From Herbiconiux oxytropis (GTDB lineage: Bacteria > Actinomycetota > Actinomycetes > Actinomycetales > Microbacteriaceae), in the NCBI RefSeq assembly GCF_024979315.1, contig NZ_JANLCK010000015.1:1-62434 (forward strand): 62,434 bases of DNA, given 5' to 3'. This document shows, piece after piece, positions 33,378 to 41,777 of the stretch. The notes under the pieces are model-generated. The model saw only the letters and a program-made list of their open reading frames with translations. It did no database searches and was not told the origin of the DNA. Numbering within the stretch: the stretch's first letter is position 1; each line of letters opens with the position of its first letter. The position numbers and the translations under genes were made by a program.

Positions 33378-33389
33378 CTCGACCTCCTC

Positions 33390-33460
33390 GGTTACACACG
33401 TGTGCCTTTTGTAGAGTCTCCCGCCGGCGCTCAGACTGACGAGATCCACCGATAGTAACC
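33390..33460. promoter_or_regulatory. HxlR/DoxX divergent control region
   Basis: A perfect 10-bp palindrome CACACGTGTG (33395-33404) lies within GGTTAC (33390-33395) ... GTAACC (33455-33460). The GATAGT at 33451 is a possible DoxX -10. The assignment as HxlR operator is inferred from position. Confidence 0.45.
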
Positions 33461-33481
33461 ACGAAAACGGAAGAGGTCGCC

Positions 33482-33841
33482 ATGCTCATCGCCTACTGGA
33501 TCGTCGCCGGACTGCTGGCCGTCTTCTACCTCTACTCGGGCGGCATGAAGATCCTCCGGTCGAAGGACGCGCTCCGCCCGATGATGGCCTGGGTCGACGA
33601 CATGCCGCTCGCTGCCGTCCGGGCGATCGGCGCCATCGAGGTGCTCGGTGCGCTCGGACTCGTCGTGCCGCCGCTCACCGGCGTCGCGCCCTGGCTCGCC
33701 CTGGCGGCCGCCGTGGGCCTCGTGGCCGTGCAGGTGGGCGCCGGCATCCTGCACCTCTCGCGCCGTGAACCGGTGTGGATGAACCTCGCGCTGGCCGCGG
33801 TCGCCGGGGCGCTCGTGTGGCTCGCGACGATCTGGCTCTGA
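33482..33841 (+). CDS. DoxX-family membrane protein
   Basis: A 119-aa protein with four membrane segments; it begins MLIAYWIVAGLLAVFYLYSG and has KIL...ALRPMMAW in the first loop, as in the DoxX/DUF4267-like group. HxlR-DoxX pairs are common and linked to thiol or redox stress. GGAAGAGG lies upstream of the ATG. Molecular activity is unknown. Confidence 0.87.
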   Translation: MLIAYWIVAGLLAVFYLYSGGMKILRSKDALRPMMAWVDDMPLAAVRAIGAIEVLGALGLVVPPLTGVAPWLALAAAVGLVAVQVGAGILHLSRREPVWMNLALAAVAGALVWLATIWL

Positions 33842-33959
33842 CCGCGGGGAGCGGGCGATCCCGCGCCGGCTGGTGGTCGCGGCCGGGATGCGACAGACTC
33901 CACTCAGCCACACCTGTGGCGAGGGGCGACGACGCCCCGCTCCGATTCCTGGGGGAACT

Positions 33960-35084
33960 TTGCACAACCGATCCACGTCCCGATCCGGAGCGCGCACGCG
34001 CGCCTCGCTCTTCGCTCTCGCCGCCCTCACCGTGGTGGGGGTCGTCGCGGCGCCGCTGTCGGCGGCTGCTGCTCCGGGCGACCGCACGCCCGACGGCTCG
34101 TCCTGGGGCACGAGCGAACCGGGTGCCGGAGCGCCCGACGGGTCCGACCTCTCGAGCCGGGGCACCAACGACAACGACTACTACGTGACGCGCGTCGATG
34201 GAGCGAACCGCTACGAGGTCGCCGTCAACCTCAACAGCCCGTTCACCTCCGCCGAGGTGATGTACGTCGCGAGCGGCCAGAAGTACGCCGACGCGTTGAG
34301 CGCCGGCCCGGCGGCCTACGCCCAGGGCGGTGGCCTGCTGCTGACCCCCCGTGACAGCCTCCCGGAGGTCACGCGGCAGGAGATCCTGCGCGAGAAACCC
34401 AAGAGGATCGTCGTGGTCGGCGGCACGGCCAGCGTCTCCGACGCCGTCTACCAGCAGCTCGCCGCGGTGCAGCCCGACATCGTCCGGATCGGCGGAGCCG
34501 ACCGCTACGAAGTCTCGCGCAACATCCTGGAGTACGCGTTCGAAGGCGGCGTCTCGGACGTCTTCATCGCCACGGGCAACAACTTCCCTGACGCGCTCGC
34601 CGCCGGCCCCGCCGCCGGTCACCTCGACGGTGCGGTGCTGCTCGTGAACGGTTGGGGCGAGGGTCTCGACGGTCCCACCCGCCAGTCGCTGGCGGACGCA
34701 GGCGCGCAGACCGCGCGCATCGCGGGTGGTGTGAACTCGGTCAACGCGAAGGTCGAGGCGGATCTGGCCGCGAGCATTCCGTCGGTGATGCGTTACGGCG
34801 GAATCGATCGCTTCGACGTGGCCGCGAACATCACTCTGGACATCTGGCGGGGCAAGGTCGAGAACGTGTTCGTCGCTTCGGGCCTGGTGTTCCCGGATGC
34901 GCTCGCCACCGGCCCTGTCGCCGCCGAGTACGATTCCCCCTTGCTCCTGACCAAGCCCACGTGCCACCCCGCCTCCACCGCGGACGCCATCTGGTACTCC
35001 ACTCTCAACCCCGAGCTGCTCGTGTTCGTGGGCGGGCCCAACACTCTCTCGGAGGAGCTGATCGACTACCCCGCCTACTGCTGA
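33960..35084 (+). CDS. secreted cell-wall-binding-repeat (CWB2) protein
   Basis: A 374-aa exported protein. The TTG start at 33960 (GGGGGA 4 bases ahead) gives a clean signal peptide: basic NRSTSRSGARTRAS, hydrophobic core, then AAAAPGD cleavage near residue 38. Three tandem CW_binding_2 repeats follow (about 75-374), each with a (N/D)R(Y/F)(E/D)V motif and a (Y/F)(A/P)DALxxGP motif. In clostridia and actinobacteria such triplets anchor proteins to the wall. No catalytic domain is attached, unlike many family members. Confidence 0.88.
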   Translation: MHNRSTSRSGARTRASLFALAALTVVGVVAAPLSAAAAPGDRTPDGSSWGTSEPGAGAPDGSDLSSRGTNDNDYYVTRVDGANRYEVAVNLNSPFTSAEVMYVASGQKYADALSAGPAAYAQGGGLLLTPRDSLPEVTRQEILREKPKRIVVVGGTASVSDAVYQQLAAVQPDIVRIGGADRYEVSRNILEYAFEGGVSDVFIATGNNFPDALAAGPAAGHLDGAVLLVNGWGEGLDGPTRQSLADAGAQTARIAGGVNSVNAKVEADLAASIPSVMRYGGIDRFDVAANITLDIWRGKVENVFVASGLVFPDALATGPVAAEYDSPLLLTKPTCHPASTADAIWYSTLNPELLVFVGGPNTLSEELIDYPAYC

Positions 35085-35159
35085 TCGGGTCAGCCTCACC
35101 TGAGCCGATGTCGGGGGTCGGTGCGACGATCCGGGCACCGGGACGGCGAGGAGGAGCGG

Positions 35160-36356
35160 ATGCGAGGCGAGGCGACGGTCCTGCATGCCGACCTCGACGC
35201 CTTCTACGCCTCGGTCGAGCAGCGCGACGCCCCGGCGCTCCGGGGTCGGCCCGTGATCGTGGGCGGCGGCGTGGTGCTCGCAGCGAGCTACGAGGCGAAG
35301 GCCCGAGGCGTGCGCACCGCGATGGGCGGCAGACAGGCGCGCGAGCTGTGCCCCGACGCCGTGGTGGTGCCGCCGCGCATGGAGGCGTACTCGGAGGCGA
35401 GCCGCGCCGTCTTCGCCATCTTCCGCGACACGACGCCCCTCGTGGAGGGTCTGTCGATCGACGAGGCGTTCCTCGAGGTCGGCGGCCTCCGGCGCCTCGC
35501 GGGCACGCCGGAGCAGGTGGCGGTGCGGCTGCGCGAACGGGTGCTCGCCGAGGCCGGCCTGGCCATCTCGGTGGGAGTGGCGCGCACCAAGTTCCTCGCC
35601 AAGGTCGCGAGCGCGGTGAGCAAGCCGAACGGCCTCCTCGTGGTCGAGCCGGAGCGCGAGCAGGAGTTCCTCCTCCCGCTGCCGGTGGAGCGCCTCTGGG
35701 GCGTGGGCGCGGTGACCGCCGAGAAGCTGCACCGCCTCGGCATCCGCACCGTGGGTCAGCTCGCCGAGCTCGAGGAGGCGACCGCCGAGCGGATCCTCGG
35801 CCGCGCCACCGGCGCGCACCTGCACGCCCTCGCCCGGCTCCGCGACCCGCGCCCCGTCGACAGCACTCGGCGCCGCTCCTCCATCGGCTCGCAGCGCGCC
35901 CTCGGCAACCGTGCTCGCTCGCCCGACGAGCTCGACGTCATCCTCACCCAGATCATCGACCGCCTGGCGCGTCGGCTCCGCGACGGCGACCGGCTCTGCC
36001 GCACCGTCGTGCTCCGCCTCCGGTTCGGCGACTACGAGAAGGCCACCCGTTCCCGCACCGTGCGCATCCCCACCGACAGCACCGCGGTGCTCCTGGCCTC
36101 GGCCCGCGATCTCCTCACCGCCGCCCACCCGGAGATCGCGGCGAGGGGCATCACCCTCCTCGGAATCTCCTTCTCGCACCTCACCCGCTCCGACACCCTC
36201 CAGCCCGAGCTCCCCATCGACTGGTCGGACGGCGCCCGCCTCGACTCGGTCCTCGACGCCGTGCGCACCCGCTTCGGCGCCGCCTCCGTCTCCCGAGCCA
36301 CCCACCTCGACCGCGACCCCGGCCTCTCGGCCCCCCTCCTCCCCGAACACGAGTAG
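35160..36356 (+). CDS. dinB: DNA polymerase IV
   Basis: A 398-aa Y-family translesion polymerase. Catalytic residues lie in HADLDAFYASVEQRD (Asp11) and SIDEAFLEV (about 102-110). The fingers/thumb follow, with an HhH region GVGAVTAEKLHRLGI near 180 and a little-finger domain from about 235. The start is ATG at 35160 with GAGGAG close upstream; an in-frame GTG at 35121 is less likely. No clear LexA box precedes it. The C-terminal beta-clamp motif is not obvious. Confidence 0.94.
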   Translation: MRGEATVLHADLDAFYASVEQRDAPALRGRPVIVGGGVVLAASYEAKARGVRTAMGGRQARELCPDAVVVPPRMEAYSEASRAVFAIFRDTTPLVEGLSIDEAFLEVGGLRRLAGTPEQVAVRLRERVLAEAGLAISVGVARTKFLAKVASAVSKPNGLLVVEPEREQEFLLPLPVERLWGVGAVTAEKLHRLGIRTVGQLAELEEATAERILGRATGAHLHALARLRDPRPVDSTRRRSSIGSQRALGNRARSPDELDVILTQIIDRLARRLRDGDRLCRTVVLRLRFGDYEKATRSRTVRIPTDSTAVLLASARDLLTAAHPEIAARGITLLGISFSHLTRSDTLQPELPIDWSDGARLDSVLDAVRTRFGAASVSRATHLDRDPGLSAPLLPEHE

Positions 36357-36405
36357 TGGGGGCGCCCCCCCGCATCCTCCCCACCCGCCGAAGGGACGAC
36401 TCCCC

Positions 36406-36527
36406 TGCGTGGCCGATGGCTGAGCTGAATGGTCTGGTCGTGTCACGTGGTCGGGTCTGGCAGCGGTCGCGAAGCGAACGCCGGAAGTGACACGACCAGA
36501 CCATTCAGCTCAGCCAGCGGCCACGCA
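36406..36527. repeat. Long inverted repeat with conserved 40-nt loop, copy 2
   Basis: Arms 36406-36446 and 36487-36527 pair at 40 of 41 positions around a 40-base loop (36447-36486). The loop contains CGGGTCTGGC, a hairpin TCGC-GAA-GCGA and a CCGGAA end, matching copy 1 at 3409-3520. It lies between dinB and the HhH-GPD gene, both on the plus strand. Confidence 0.85.
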
Positions 36528-36569
36528 CGCCGACATTCCCCCCTGACGACCGACATGCCACCATGAAGC

Positions 36570-37184
36570 ATGACCGAGCTCCACATCACAGGCGACCCCA
36601 CGGCAGACCACCTCCTCTCCACCGACCCCCTGGCCCTCCTGGTCGGCATGCTCCTCGACCAGCAGATCGCCATGGAGACGGCCTTCGAGGGCCCCAGGAA
36701 GATCACCGAGCGACTCACAGCGGCCGGCGCCACCTTCGACGCGAAGACCCTCGCCGCCTACGACCCGGAGGCCCTGGTCGAGCTCTTCCGCGAGACGCCG
36801 GCCGTGCACCGCTACCCCGGCAGCATGGCCGCCCGGGTGCAATCGCTCTGCGCCGCGCTCGTCGACGACTGGAACGGCGGCGCCTCCGAGCTCTGGACCC
36901 GCGACGACCCCGACGGCCGCACGCTGCTCGAGCGCCTCGAGAGCCTCCCCGGCTTCGGCGCCCAGAAGGCCCGCATCTTCGTGGCCCTCCTCGGCAAGCA
37001 GTACGGCGTGACCCCGGACGGCTGGCGCGACGCGGCCGGCCCCTACGGCGAGGAGGGCTCCTACCGCTCCGTCGCCGACATCGTCGACGCCGATTCGCTC
37101 ACACGCGTGCGGGAGACGAAGCGCGCCGCGAAGGCCGCCGCGAAGAGCGGGAAGCAGGCGAAGACCGGTGCGAAGGGCGCGTAG
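36570..37184 (+). CDS. HhH-GPD-type base-excision repair protein
   Basis: A 204-aa protein of the actinobacterial HhH-GPD family. LLVGMLLDQQIAMETAF near 23-39 and LESLPGFGAQKARIFVALLG near 122-141 give a helix-hairpin-helix; DNA glycosylases of this superfamily flip damaged bases. The usual catalytic Asp/Lys context is not plain, so activity is uncertain. A Lys/Ala tail (KRAAKAAAKSGKQAKTGAKGA, cut here as KRAAK...AKGA) ends it and overlaps the convergent YczE gene by 86 bases. Confidence 0.83.
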   Translation: MTELHITGDPTADHLLSTDPLALLVGMLLDQQIAMETAFEGPRKITERLTAAGATFDAKTLAAYDPEALVELFRETPAVHRYPGSMAARVQSLCAALVDDWNGGASELWTRDDPDGRTLLERLESLPGFGAQKARIFVALLGKQYGVTPDGWRDAAGPYGEEGSYRSVADIVDADSLTRVRETKRAAKAAAKSGKQAKTGAKGA

Positions 37185-37830
37185 CCCGAGGCCCGCGTGA
37201 TCCGGCCCCAGCCTTCGTCACCCCGAACCACCGCAGCGAGACGCCGCAGAGCGGCCCCACGAGCAGCGCGAAGGCCACCGTGCCGAGGCCGACGTTGCCG
37301 CCGAGCAGCCACCCGGCGAGCAGCACCGTGCCCTCCACGGCCGTGCGGCCGAGCCAGATGGGCCAGCCGAGCCGCGAGTGCAGCCCGGTCATGAGTCCGT
37401 CGCGCGGTCCGGGGCCCATCGCGGCGCCGATGTAGACGCCGCTCGCCACCGCCAGCAGCAGCAGCCCGATCGTGAAGTATCCGGCAGAGACCAGCACGGA
37501 GGCGAGGCCCGTGGCGCCGAACACCTCCGGTGCCGGGAACAGCAGCAGCCCCAGCTCGATGAACGGCCCCACGAGCAGCACGTTCATGAGGGTGCCGAGC
37601 CCCGGACGCTGGCGGAGCGGGATCCAGGCGAGCAGCACGGCCCCGCCGATGAGCACGGTGAGCAGCCCGATGCCGAGCCCGGTGACGTTCGCGATCCCCT
37701 GCGCGAAGACCATCCACGGGCTCACGCCGATGGTGGCATGCACCATGAGCGACTCGGCGAGACCGTAGAGCAGGAGGCCGGCCAGCAGGCGGGCGAAGCG
37801 AAGAGCAAAGGATCGGGACACGAGAGACAT
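37099..37830 (-). CDS. YczE/YyaS/YitT-family membrane protein
   Basis: A 243-aa protein with five or six membrane segments: ATIGVSPWMVFAQGIANVTGL near 32-52, GAAMGPGPRDGLMTGL near 136-151. The last ~35 residues are an Arg/Ser-rich tail read antisense to the HhH-GPD tail. The family is tightly linked with MocR-type regulators; transport substrate is unknown. I start at the ATG at 37830 because upstream codons run through the operator. Confidence 0.85.
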   Translation of the reverse strand: MSLVSRSFALRFARLLAGLLLYGLAESLMVHATIGVSPWMVFAQGIANVTGLGIGLLTVLIGGAVLLAWIPLRQRPGLGTLMNVLLVGPFIELGLLLFPAPEVFGATGLASVLVSAGYFTIGLLLLAVASGVYIGAAMGPGPRDGLMTGLHSRLGWPIWLGRTAVEGTVLLAGWLLGGNVGLGTVAFALLVGPLCGVSLRWFGVTKAGAGSRGPRATRPSHRSSPASRSSRRPSRRASSPARV

Positions 37831-37877
37831 CCAATTCGAGAATTGGCCCGCTATCAAGAAGCCAATCCCGCTAGAGT
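37831..37877. promoter_or_regulatory. MocR operator region and leaderless MocR promoter
   Basis: Inverted repeat CCAATTC-GA-GAATTGG (37831-37846); direct repeats CCCGCTA at 37847-37853 and 37867-37873, 20 bases apart; CCAAT also recurs at 37862. The MocR -10 TAGAGT (37872-37877) overlaps the second repeat and ends 6 bases before its ATG, which suggests autorepression. Confidence 0.65.
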
Positions 37878-37883
37878 GGTTGC

Positions 37884-39365
37884 ATGACAGATGTCCGCAT
37901 CGGCACCCGGGGGCTCATCGCCCTGCTCGGCGACTGGCGTGGTTCCACCTCGGGCCCCTCCTACCTGGCTCTTTTCGATCGCATCCGGCTGCTGGTTCTC
38001 GACGGCCGCATCGCCACCGACACCCGGCTGCCGGCGGAGCGCGATCTCGCGCAGGCGCTCGGCGTGAGCCGCACGATGGTCTCGGCCGCCTACCGCGAGC
38101 TGCGCGGCGCGGGCTACACCGAGAGCGTGCGCGGCTCGGGCAGCGTCACGCGGCTGCCCGGGCGGGCGCCGATCGCGGGCCAGGAGCCCTCGGGAGAGTA
38201 CATCGACTTCTCCAAGGCCACCTCGGCCGCCTTCCCGGGGCTGCACGCGGCGACGCTCCGCGTGATGGGCGAGTTCGCCGGCGAGCTCGAGGGAACGGGC
38301 ATCGATCCGTTCGGCTCGCTCGCCCTGCGGCAGGCCGTGGCCGATCGCTATGCCGCGCGCGGGCTGCCCACGAGCGTCGATCAGGTGATGATCACGATCG
38401 GTGCCCAGCACGCCATCTTCCTGCTCGCGCGCACTCTGCTCGCGCGAGGCGACCGGGCGGTCGTGGAGCTGCCGAGCTACCCCCACGCCTACGAGTCGCT
38501 TCGGGCCGCGGGGGCGAGGCTCGTGCCGGTCACCGTGACGGCCCCGGGATCGGAAGGGCGGCACGAGTCAGGAGGGCCCGCTCCCGGGTGGGACGCGGCA
38601 GGCCTCCAGCAGGCCTTCGCCCGCACGAGCCCCGCCCTCGCGTACCTCATGCCCGACTTCCACAACCCCACGGGCGAGTCGATGCCGGCGGGGCTCCGCG
38701 CCGAGGTCATCCACCACGCGGCCAGGCAGGGCACGATCGTGGTGATCGACGAGACCACCGCCGAGCTCGACATCGACCGCCCCGAGCGCTACCTGCCCTT
38801 CGCGGCCTACGCCGATCCGGCGACCGCGAGCTCGGTGGCGCTCATCGGCTCCGTGGGCAAGACCGTGTGGGCCGGGCTCCGGGTGGGCTGGGTGCGAGCC
38901 GATCCGGCCGTCATCCGCAAGCTCGCCGCCAACCGCTTCTCGGGCGATCTCGGCACCCCGGTGCTCGAGCAGCTCATCGTCGCCGAGCTGCTGCGCGACT
39001 TCGATCCGGTGCTGAGGCTCCGCACCGAGCAGCTGCGGTCCGGCCGTGAGCAGGTGCTCGGCACCCTGGCGTCGACGTTCCCCGAGTGGTCGGCGCCGCG
39101 GATCGACGGGGGCCTCGCCACCTGGGTCAACCTCGGTGCACCCGTGAGCTCCCAGCTGGCGCTGGCCGCACGATCGCACGGCCTCCTCGTGACGGCGGGG
39201 CCGAGATTCGGCATCGACGGGGCGTTCGAGCGGTTCCTGCGCATCCCCATCCAGCATGCGCCCGGCGACTTCGAGCGCGGCATCCGGGCGCTCGAGTCGG
39301 CCTGGCGCGGGGTCGCCGGCCGGCCGCTCATGGCGCAAGGCGATCTCTTCGCCGACGTGGTCTGA
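37884..39365 (+). CDS. MocR/GabR-type PLP-dependent regulator
   Basis: A 493-aa fusion of a GntR winged helix (about 25-92, LPAERDLAQALGVSRTMVSAAYREL) and a class I aminotransferase-like domain (about 115-480). PLP Lys lies in GSVGKTVWAGLRVGW near 330. It is divergent from YczE, matching the YczR/YczE pairing known in MocR studies. It probably senses a PLP-reactive amine or PLP itself. Leaderless start. Confidence 0.92.
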   Translation: MTDVRIGTRGLIALLGDWRGSTSGPSYLALFDRIRLLVLDGRIATDTRLPAERDLAQALGVSRTMVSAAYRELRGAGYTESVRGSGSVTRLPGRAPIAGQEPSGEYIDFSKATSAAFPGLHAATLRVMGEFAGELEGTGIDPFGSLALRQAVADRYAARGLPTSVDQVMITIGAQHAIFLLARTLLARGDRAVVELPSYPHAYESLRAAGARLVPVTVTAPGSEGRHESGGPAPGWDAAGLQQAFARTSPALAYLMPDFHNPTGESMPAGLRAEVIHHAARQGTIVVIDETTAELDIDRPERYLPFAAYADPATASSVALIGSVGKTVWAGLRVGWVRADPAVIRKLAANRFSGDLGTPVLEQLIVAELLRDFDPVLRLRTEQLRSGREQVLGTLASTFPEWSAPRIDGGLATWVNLGAPVSSQLALAARSHGLLVTAGPRFGIDGAFERFLRIPIQHAPGDFERGIRALESAWRGVAGRPLMAQGDLFADVV

Positions 39366-39378
39366 CCGTCGACGTCGA

Positions 39379-39404
39379 GATCGCCCCGAGTGATCGCCCC
39401 GAGT
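39379..39404 (+). repeat. 13-bp tandem duplication
   Basis: GATCGCCCCGAGT occurs twice in direct succession between the MocR and dps genes. Confidence 0.7.
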
Positions 39405-39408
39405 GAGC

Positions 39409-39951
39409 TCAGCGCTTGGCGGGCTTGCGGTTCTCGGCGCTGACCATCCAGGCGAACTGCTCGAGCTTCTCGATGATGCCGTGCAGGATGTCGGCGCTCG
39501 TCGGATCCGCGTCGTCGACCTGGTCGTGCACCTCGCGCATGGTGCCCACGACGGCCTCGAGGCGCTGGGTCACGAGGTCGACCGTCTCGGCGGTGTCGAT
39601 CTCGCCGTTGGGGTACTCCGGCAGGGTCGTGGTGGCGGCCACGGTGTCGCTGCGGCCGTCCGGCACCGCGTGCAGTGCGCGCAGGCGCTCGGCGACCACG
39701 TCGCTGAACTCGCGCGCGGCTTCGATGATCTCGTCGAGCTGCAGGTGCAGGTCGCGGAAGTTCTTGCCGACGACGTTCCAGTGAGCCTGCTTGCCCTGCA
39801 GGTGCAGCTCGATCAGGTCGACGAGCACGCGCTGCATGCAGTCGGTGAGCTCCTTGGAGGCCTTGAAACCGCGCTCGGCGTTCTGCCGGCGGGTGGGGCG
39901 GGCTCCCCCGTCGGAGGGGACCTCGACGTGGCGTTCGATGGTGGCGGTCAT
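39409..39951 (-). CDS. dps: Dps-family DNA-protecting ferritin-like protein
   Basis: A 180-aa starvation/oxidative stress protein. Ferroxidase residues are seen in QAHWNVVGKNFRDLHLQLDEI near 55-75 (His, Asp, Glu), and the four-helix bundle runs about 25-170. It forms dodecamers that store iron and may bind DNA; the N terminus carries Arg-rich ARPTRRQNAERGFK. The ATG at 39951 follows AAGGAA. It is next to the stress-associated flavoprotein gene. Confidence 0.94.
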   Translation of the reverse strand: MTATIERHVEVPSDGGARPTRRQNAERGFKASKELTDCMQRVLVDLIELHLQGKQAHWNVVGKNFRDLHLQLDEIIEAAREFSDVVAERLRALHAVPDGRSDTVAATTTLPEYPNGEIDTAETVDLVTQRLEAVVGTMREVHDQVDDADPTSADILHGIIEKLEQFAWMVSAENRKPAKR

Positions 39952-40018
39952 GGTGTTCCTTTCTCGTGCAATCGATGCAGTCATCGCTCTCGAGGGCGAG
40001 AGCGGCAGCGGGTGGCTC

Positions 40019-40504
40019 CTAGAGCTCGACCGTCTTGTTCTCGCCGATGTCGGGCGTCCCGCCGCCGACCGCCGCGCGGGCGATCTTGAACAGCTGCACG
40101 GCCCTGGGCTCGTCGGTCGACCAGTACTCGGCCGAGTCGGCCTCGATCTTCAGCAGTGCGACGGACGGGTCGTTGCGGCCGCCCTCGAACCAGGCCTCGA
40201 CGCCCTTGTTCCAGAGTTCGTCGATCTTGGCGTCATCCGTGACCACGCTGGCTCGGCCGGCGATGGAGAGGTAGCCCTTCGATGACTCGAAGGCAGCGTT
40301 GACCTGGGGGTGGGCCGCGATCTCCTCGGTCTTCTCGCTCGGGTGCGGCGTGAAGAACCAGAGGTCGCCGTCGAACTCCGCCTCCTGCACCTGCAACGGT
40401 CGGCTGTGCAGGTCTCCACCGGCGGTGCGGCTGGTCACGAGAGCGATCTTCGATGACTCGATCAGCTTCGCGATGGTCTTGATGTCTTCGTCGTGAGTGC
40501 TCAT
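40019..40504 (-). CDS. pyridoxamine-5'-phosphate-oxidase-like split-barrel protein (general stress protein 26 type)
   Basis: A 161-aa FMN-binding split barrel: ESSKIALVTSRTAGGDLHSRPLQVQ near 15-39, DLWFFTPHPSEKTEEI near 46-61, YLSIAGRASVV near 78-88 and WSTDEPRAVQLF near 127. It matches the GSP26 group rather than true PdxH. Probably a redox or flavin-linked stress protein. Confidence 0.88.
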   Translation of the reverse strand: MSTHDEDIKTIAKLIESSKIALVTSRTAGGDLHSRPLQVQEAEFDGDLWFFTPHPSEKTEEIAAHPQVNAAFESSKGYLSIAGRASVVTDDAKIDELWNKGVEAWFEGGRNDPSVALLKIEADSAEYWSTDEPRAVQLFKIARAAVGGGTPDIGENKTVEL

Positions 40505-40511
40505 GAGGCCG

Positions 40512-40517
40512 AACCTA
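40512..40517 (-). promoter_or_regulatory. -10 element of split-barrel gene
   Basis: Minus-strand TAGGTT ends 7 bases before the ATG at 40504. Confidence 0.55.
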
Positions 40518-40530
40518 CGCTCGGCGGGCG

Positions 40531-40584
40531 GGATCGGCCAGGCCTTCGCAGGATCAGCCAGGCCTTCGCAGGATCGGCCAGGCA
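40531..40584 (+). repeat. 20-bp tandem repeat
   Basis: GGATCGGCCAGGCCTTCGCA and a copy with one change (40531-40550, 40551-40570), then a partial third copy to 40584, between two minus-strand genes. Confidence 0.8.
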
Positions 40585-40585
40585 G

Positions 40586-41719
40586 CTAGACCTTCGCGTC
40601 CTGCTTCGGGAACACGACCTTCTGCACGATGATGATGGCCGAGGCGGCGATCGGGATGGCCACGAGGGCGCCGAGCACCGAGCCGAGCGTGCCGCCGGCC
40701 ACCGCGGCGATGACCACGATGGCCCCGGGGACGGCCACTGCCCGGTTCATGATGCGCGGGCTCAGGAAGTAGGCCTCGAGCTGCATGTAGATCACGTAGT
40801 AGATGGCGGCCACGAGTGCCGTGAGAGGCGAGGCGAACAGGCACACCAGGATGATCACGATCGAGCCGGAGAGCGTGCCGACCAGCGGGATCAGAGACGC
40901 CAGGAACGCGATGAAGGCGAGCAGCGCCGGAGCCGGGGCGCCGATGATCGTGAGGAAGATCAGGCTCAGCACGCCGTTGATGGCCGCGAGCCCGATCTGC
41001 CCCACCACGTAGCGGCCGACGGCGCCCGTCACGTCCTCGGTGAGGGAGGCGAAGGCGAGGCGCTTGTTCGCGGGCACGAAGCGGTAGGTGATCTTCTTCA
41101 TGCTGCGAAGCGACGCGAGGAAGTACAGGGTGAGGATGAGCACGATCACGGCGCCCGTGGCTCCGCTCGCGATGCCGGAGCCCACGGCGAGCAGACCACC
41201 GCCGAGAGCGAGCAGGTTGTCGGGGTCCTGGAAGAAGGCCGCGGCGTCCTGCACGGCCTTGTCGATGTCGACGAAGTTGCCCACCACGCCCTGGAGGCCG
41301 GTCACGAAGTCGCTCTTGGTGACCTCGTCGACGATGTCGGAGAAGTTCTTCACCAGGTACGAGGCCTGGTCGACCACGAGCGGGATGACCGCGAAGGCCA
41401 GTCCGACGAAGATGCCGATGACCGCCGCGAAGACGATGACGATGGCGAGCGGTCGCGGCATGCGCCGCTCGAGCCAGGAGACGAGCGGATCGAGTCCGAG
41501 CGCGAGGAAGAGCGCCACCCCGATGTAGATGAGCACCGTGCTCAGCTGGGTGATGACCCCGCCGATGAGGATGGAGAGGAGCACGCCGAGCCCGCCGACG
41601 AGTCCGATCCGGAACGCGTTGACCCGCACGGAGGGAATGCTGTTGTCGCCCGCGACGTCGAGATCGCTCCCCGGCTCGAGGGCCGCGGCCGTGGGATCGT
41701 TCTTCTTCTTCTTGAACAC
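40586..41719 (-). CDS. AI-2E family transporter
   Basis: A 377-aa membrane protein of the TqsA/PerM family with about eight segments. It shows AVIGIFVGLAFAVIPLVVDQ near 98, a coiled loop with QDAAAFFQDPDNLLALGG, and the family signature LIFLTIIGAPAPALLAFIAFLASLIPLVGT near 245-275 (given here in part). Members export small solutes; an AI-2 role is not implied. The start is GTG, with GAGGTG 5 bases ahead. Confidence 0.88.
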   Translation of the reverse strand: MFKKKKNDPTAAALEPGSDLDVAGDNSIPSVRVNAFRIGLVGGLGVLLSILIGGVITQLSTVLIYIGVALFLALGLDPLVSWLERRMPRPLAIVIVFAAVIGIFVGLAFAVIPLVVDQASYLVKNFSDIVDEVTKSDFVTGLQGVVGNFVDIDKAVQDAAAFFQDPDNLLALGGGLLAVGSGIASGATGAVIVLILTLYFLASLRSMKKITYRFVPANKRLAFASLTEDVTGAVGRYVVGQIGLAAINGVLSLIFLTIIGAPAPALLAFIAFLASLIPLVGTLSGSIVIILVCLFASPLTALVAAIYYVIYMQLEAYFLSPRIMNRAVAVPGAIVVIAAVAGGTLGSVLGALVAIPIAASAIIIVQKVVFPKQDAKV

Positions 41720-41765
41720 GAAGACACCTCATCTCATCCGCTGGCAACACTAGACCGATGCATGC

Positions 41766-41771
41766 GTTAAT
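41766..41771 (+). promoter_or_regulatory. -10 element of DUF7882 gene
   Basis: GTTAAT ends 6 bases before the ATG at 41778. Confidence 0.5.
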
Positions 41772-41777
41772 GGACCC

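Noticed and set aside
40531-40584. CRISPR-like direct repeats
   Set aside because: Copies are head-to-tail without spacers, fewer than three, and no cas gene is nearby; the same holds for 6895-6950 and 58178-58216.
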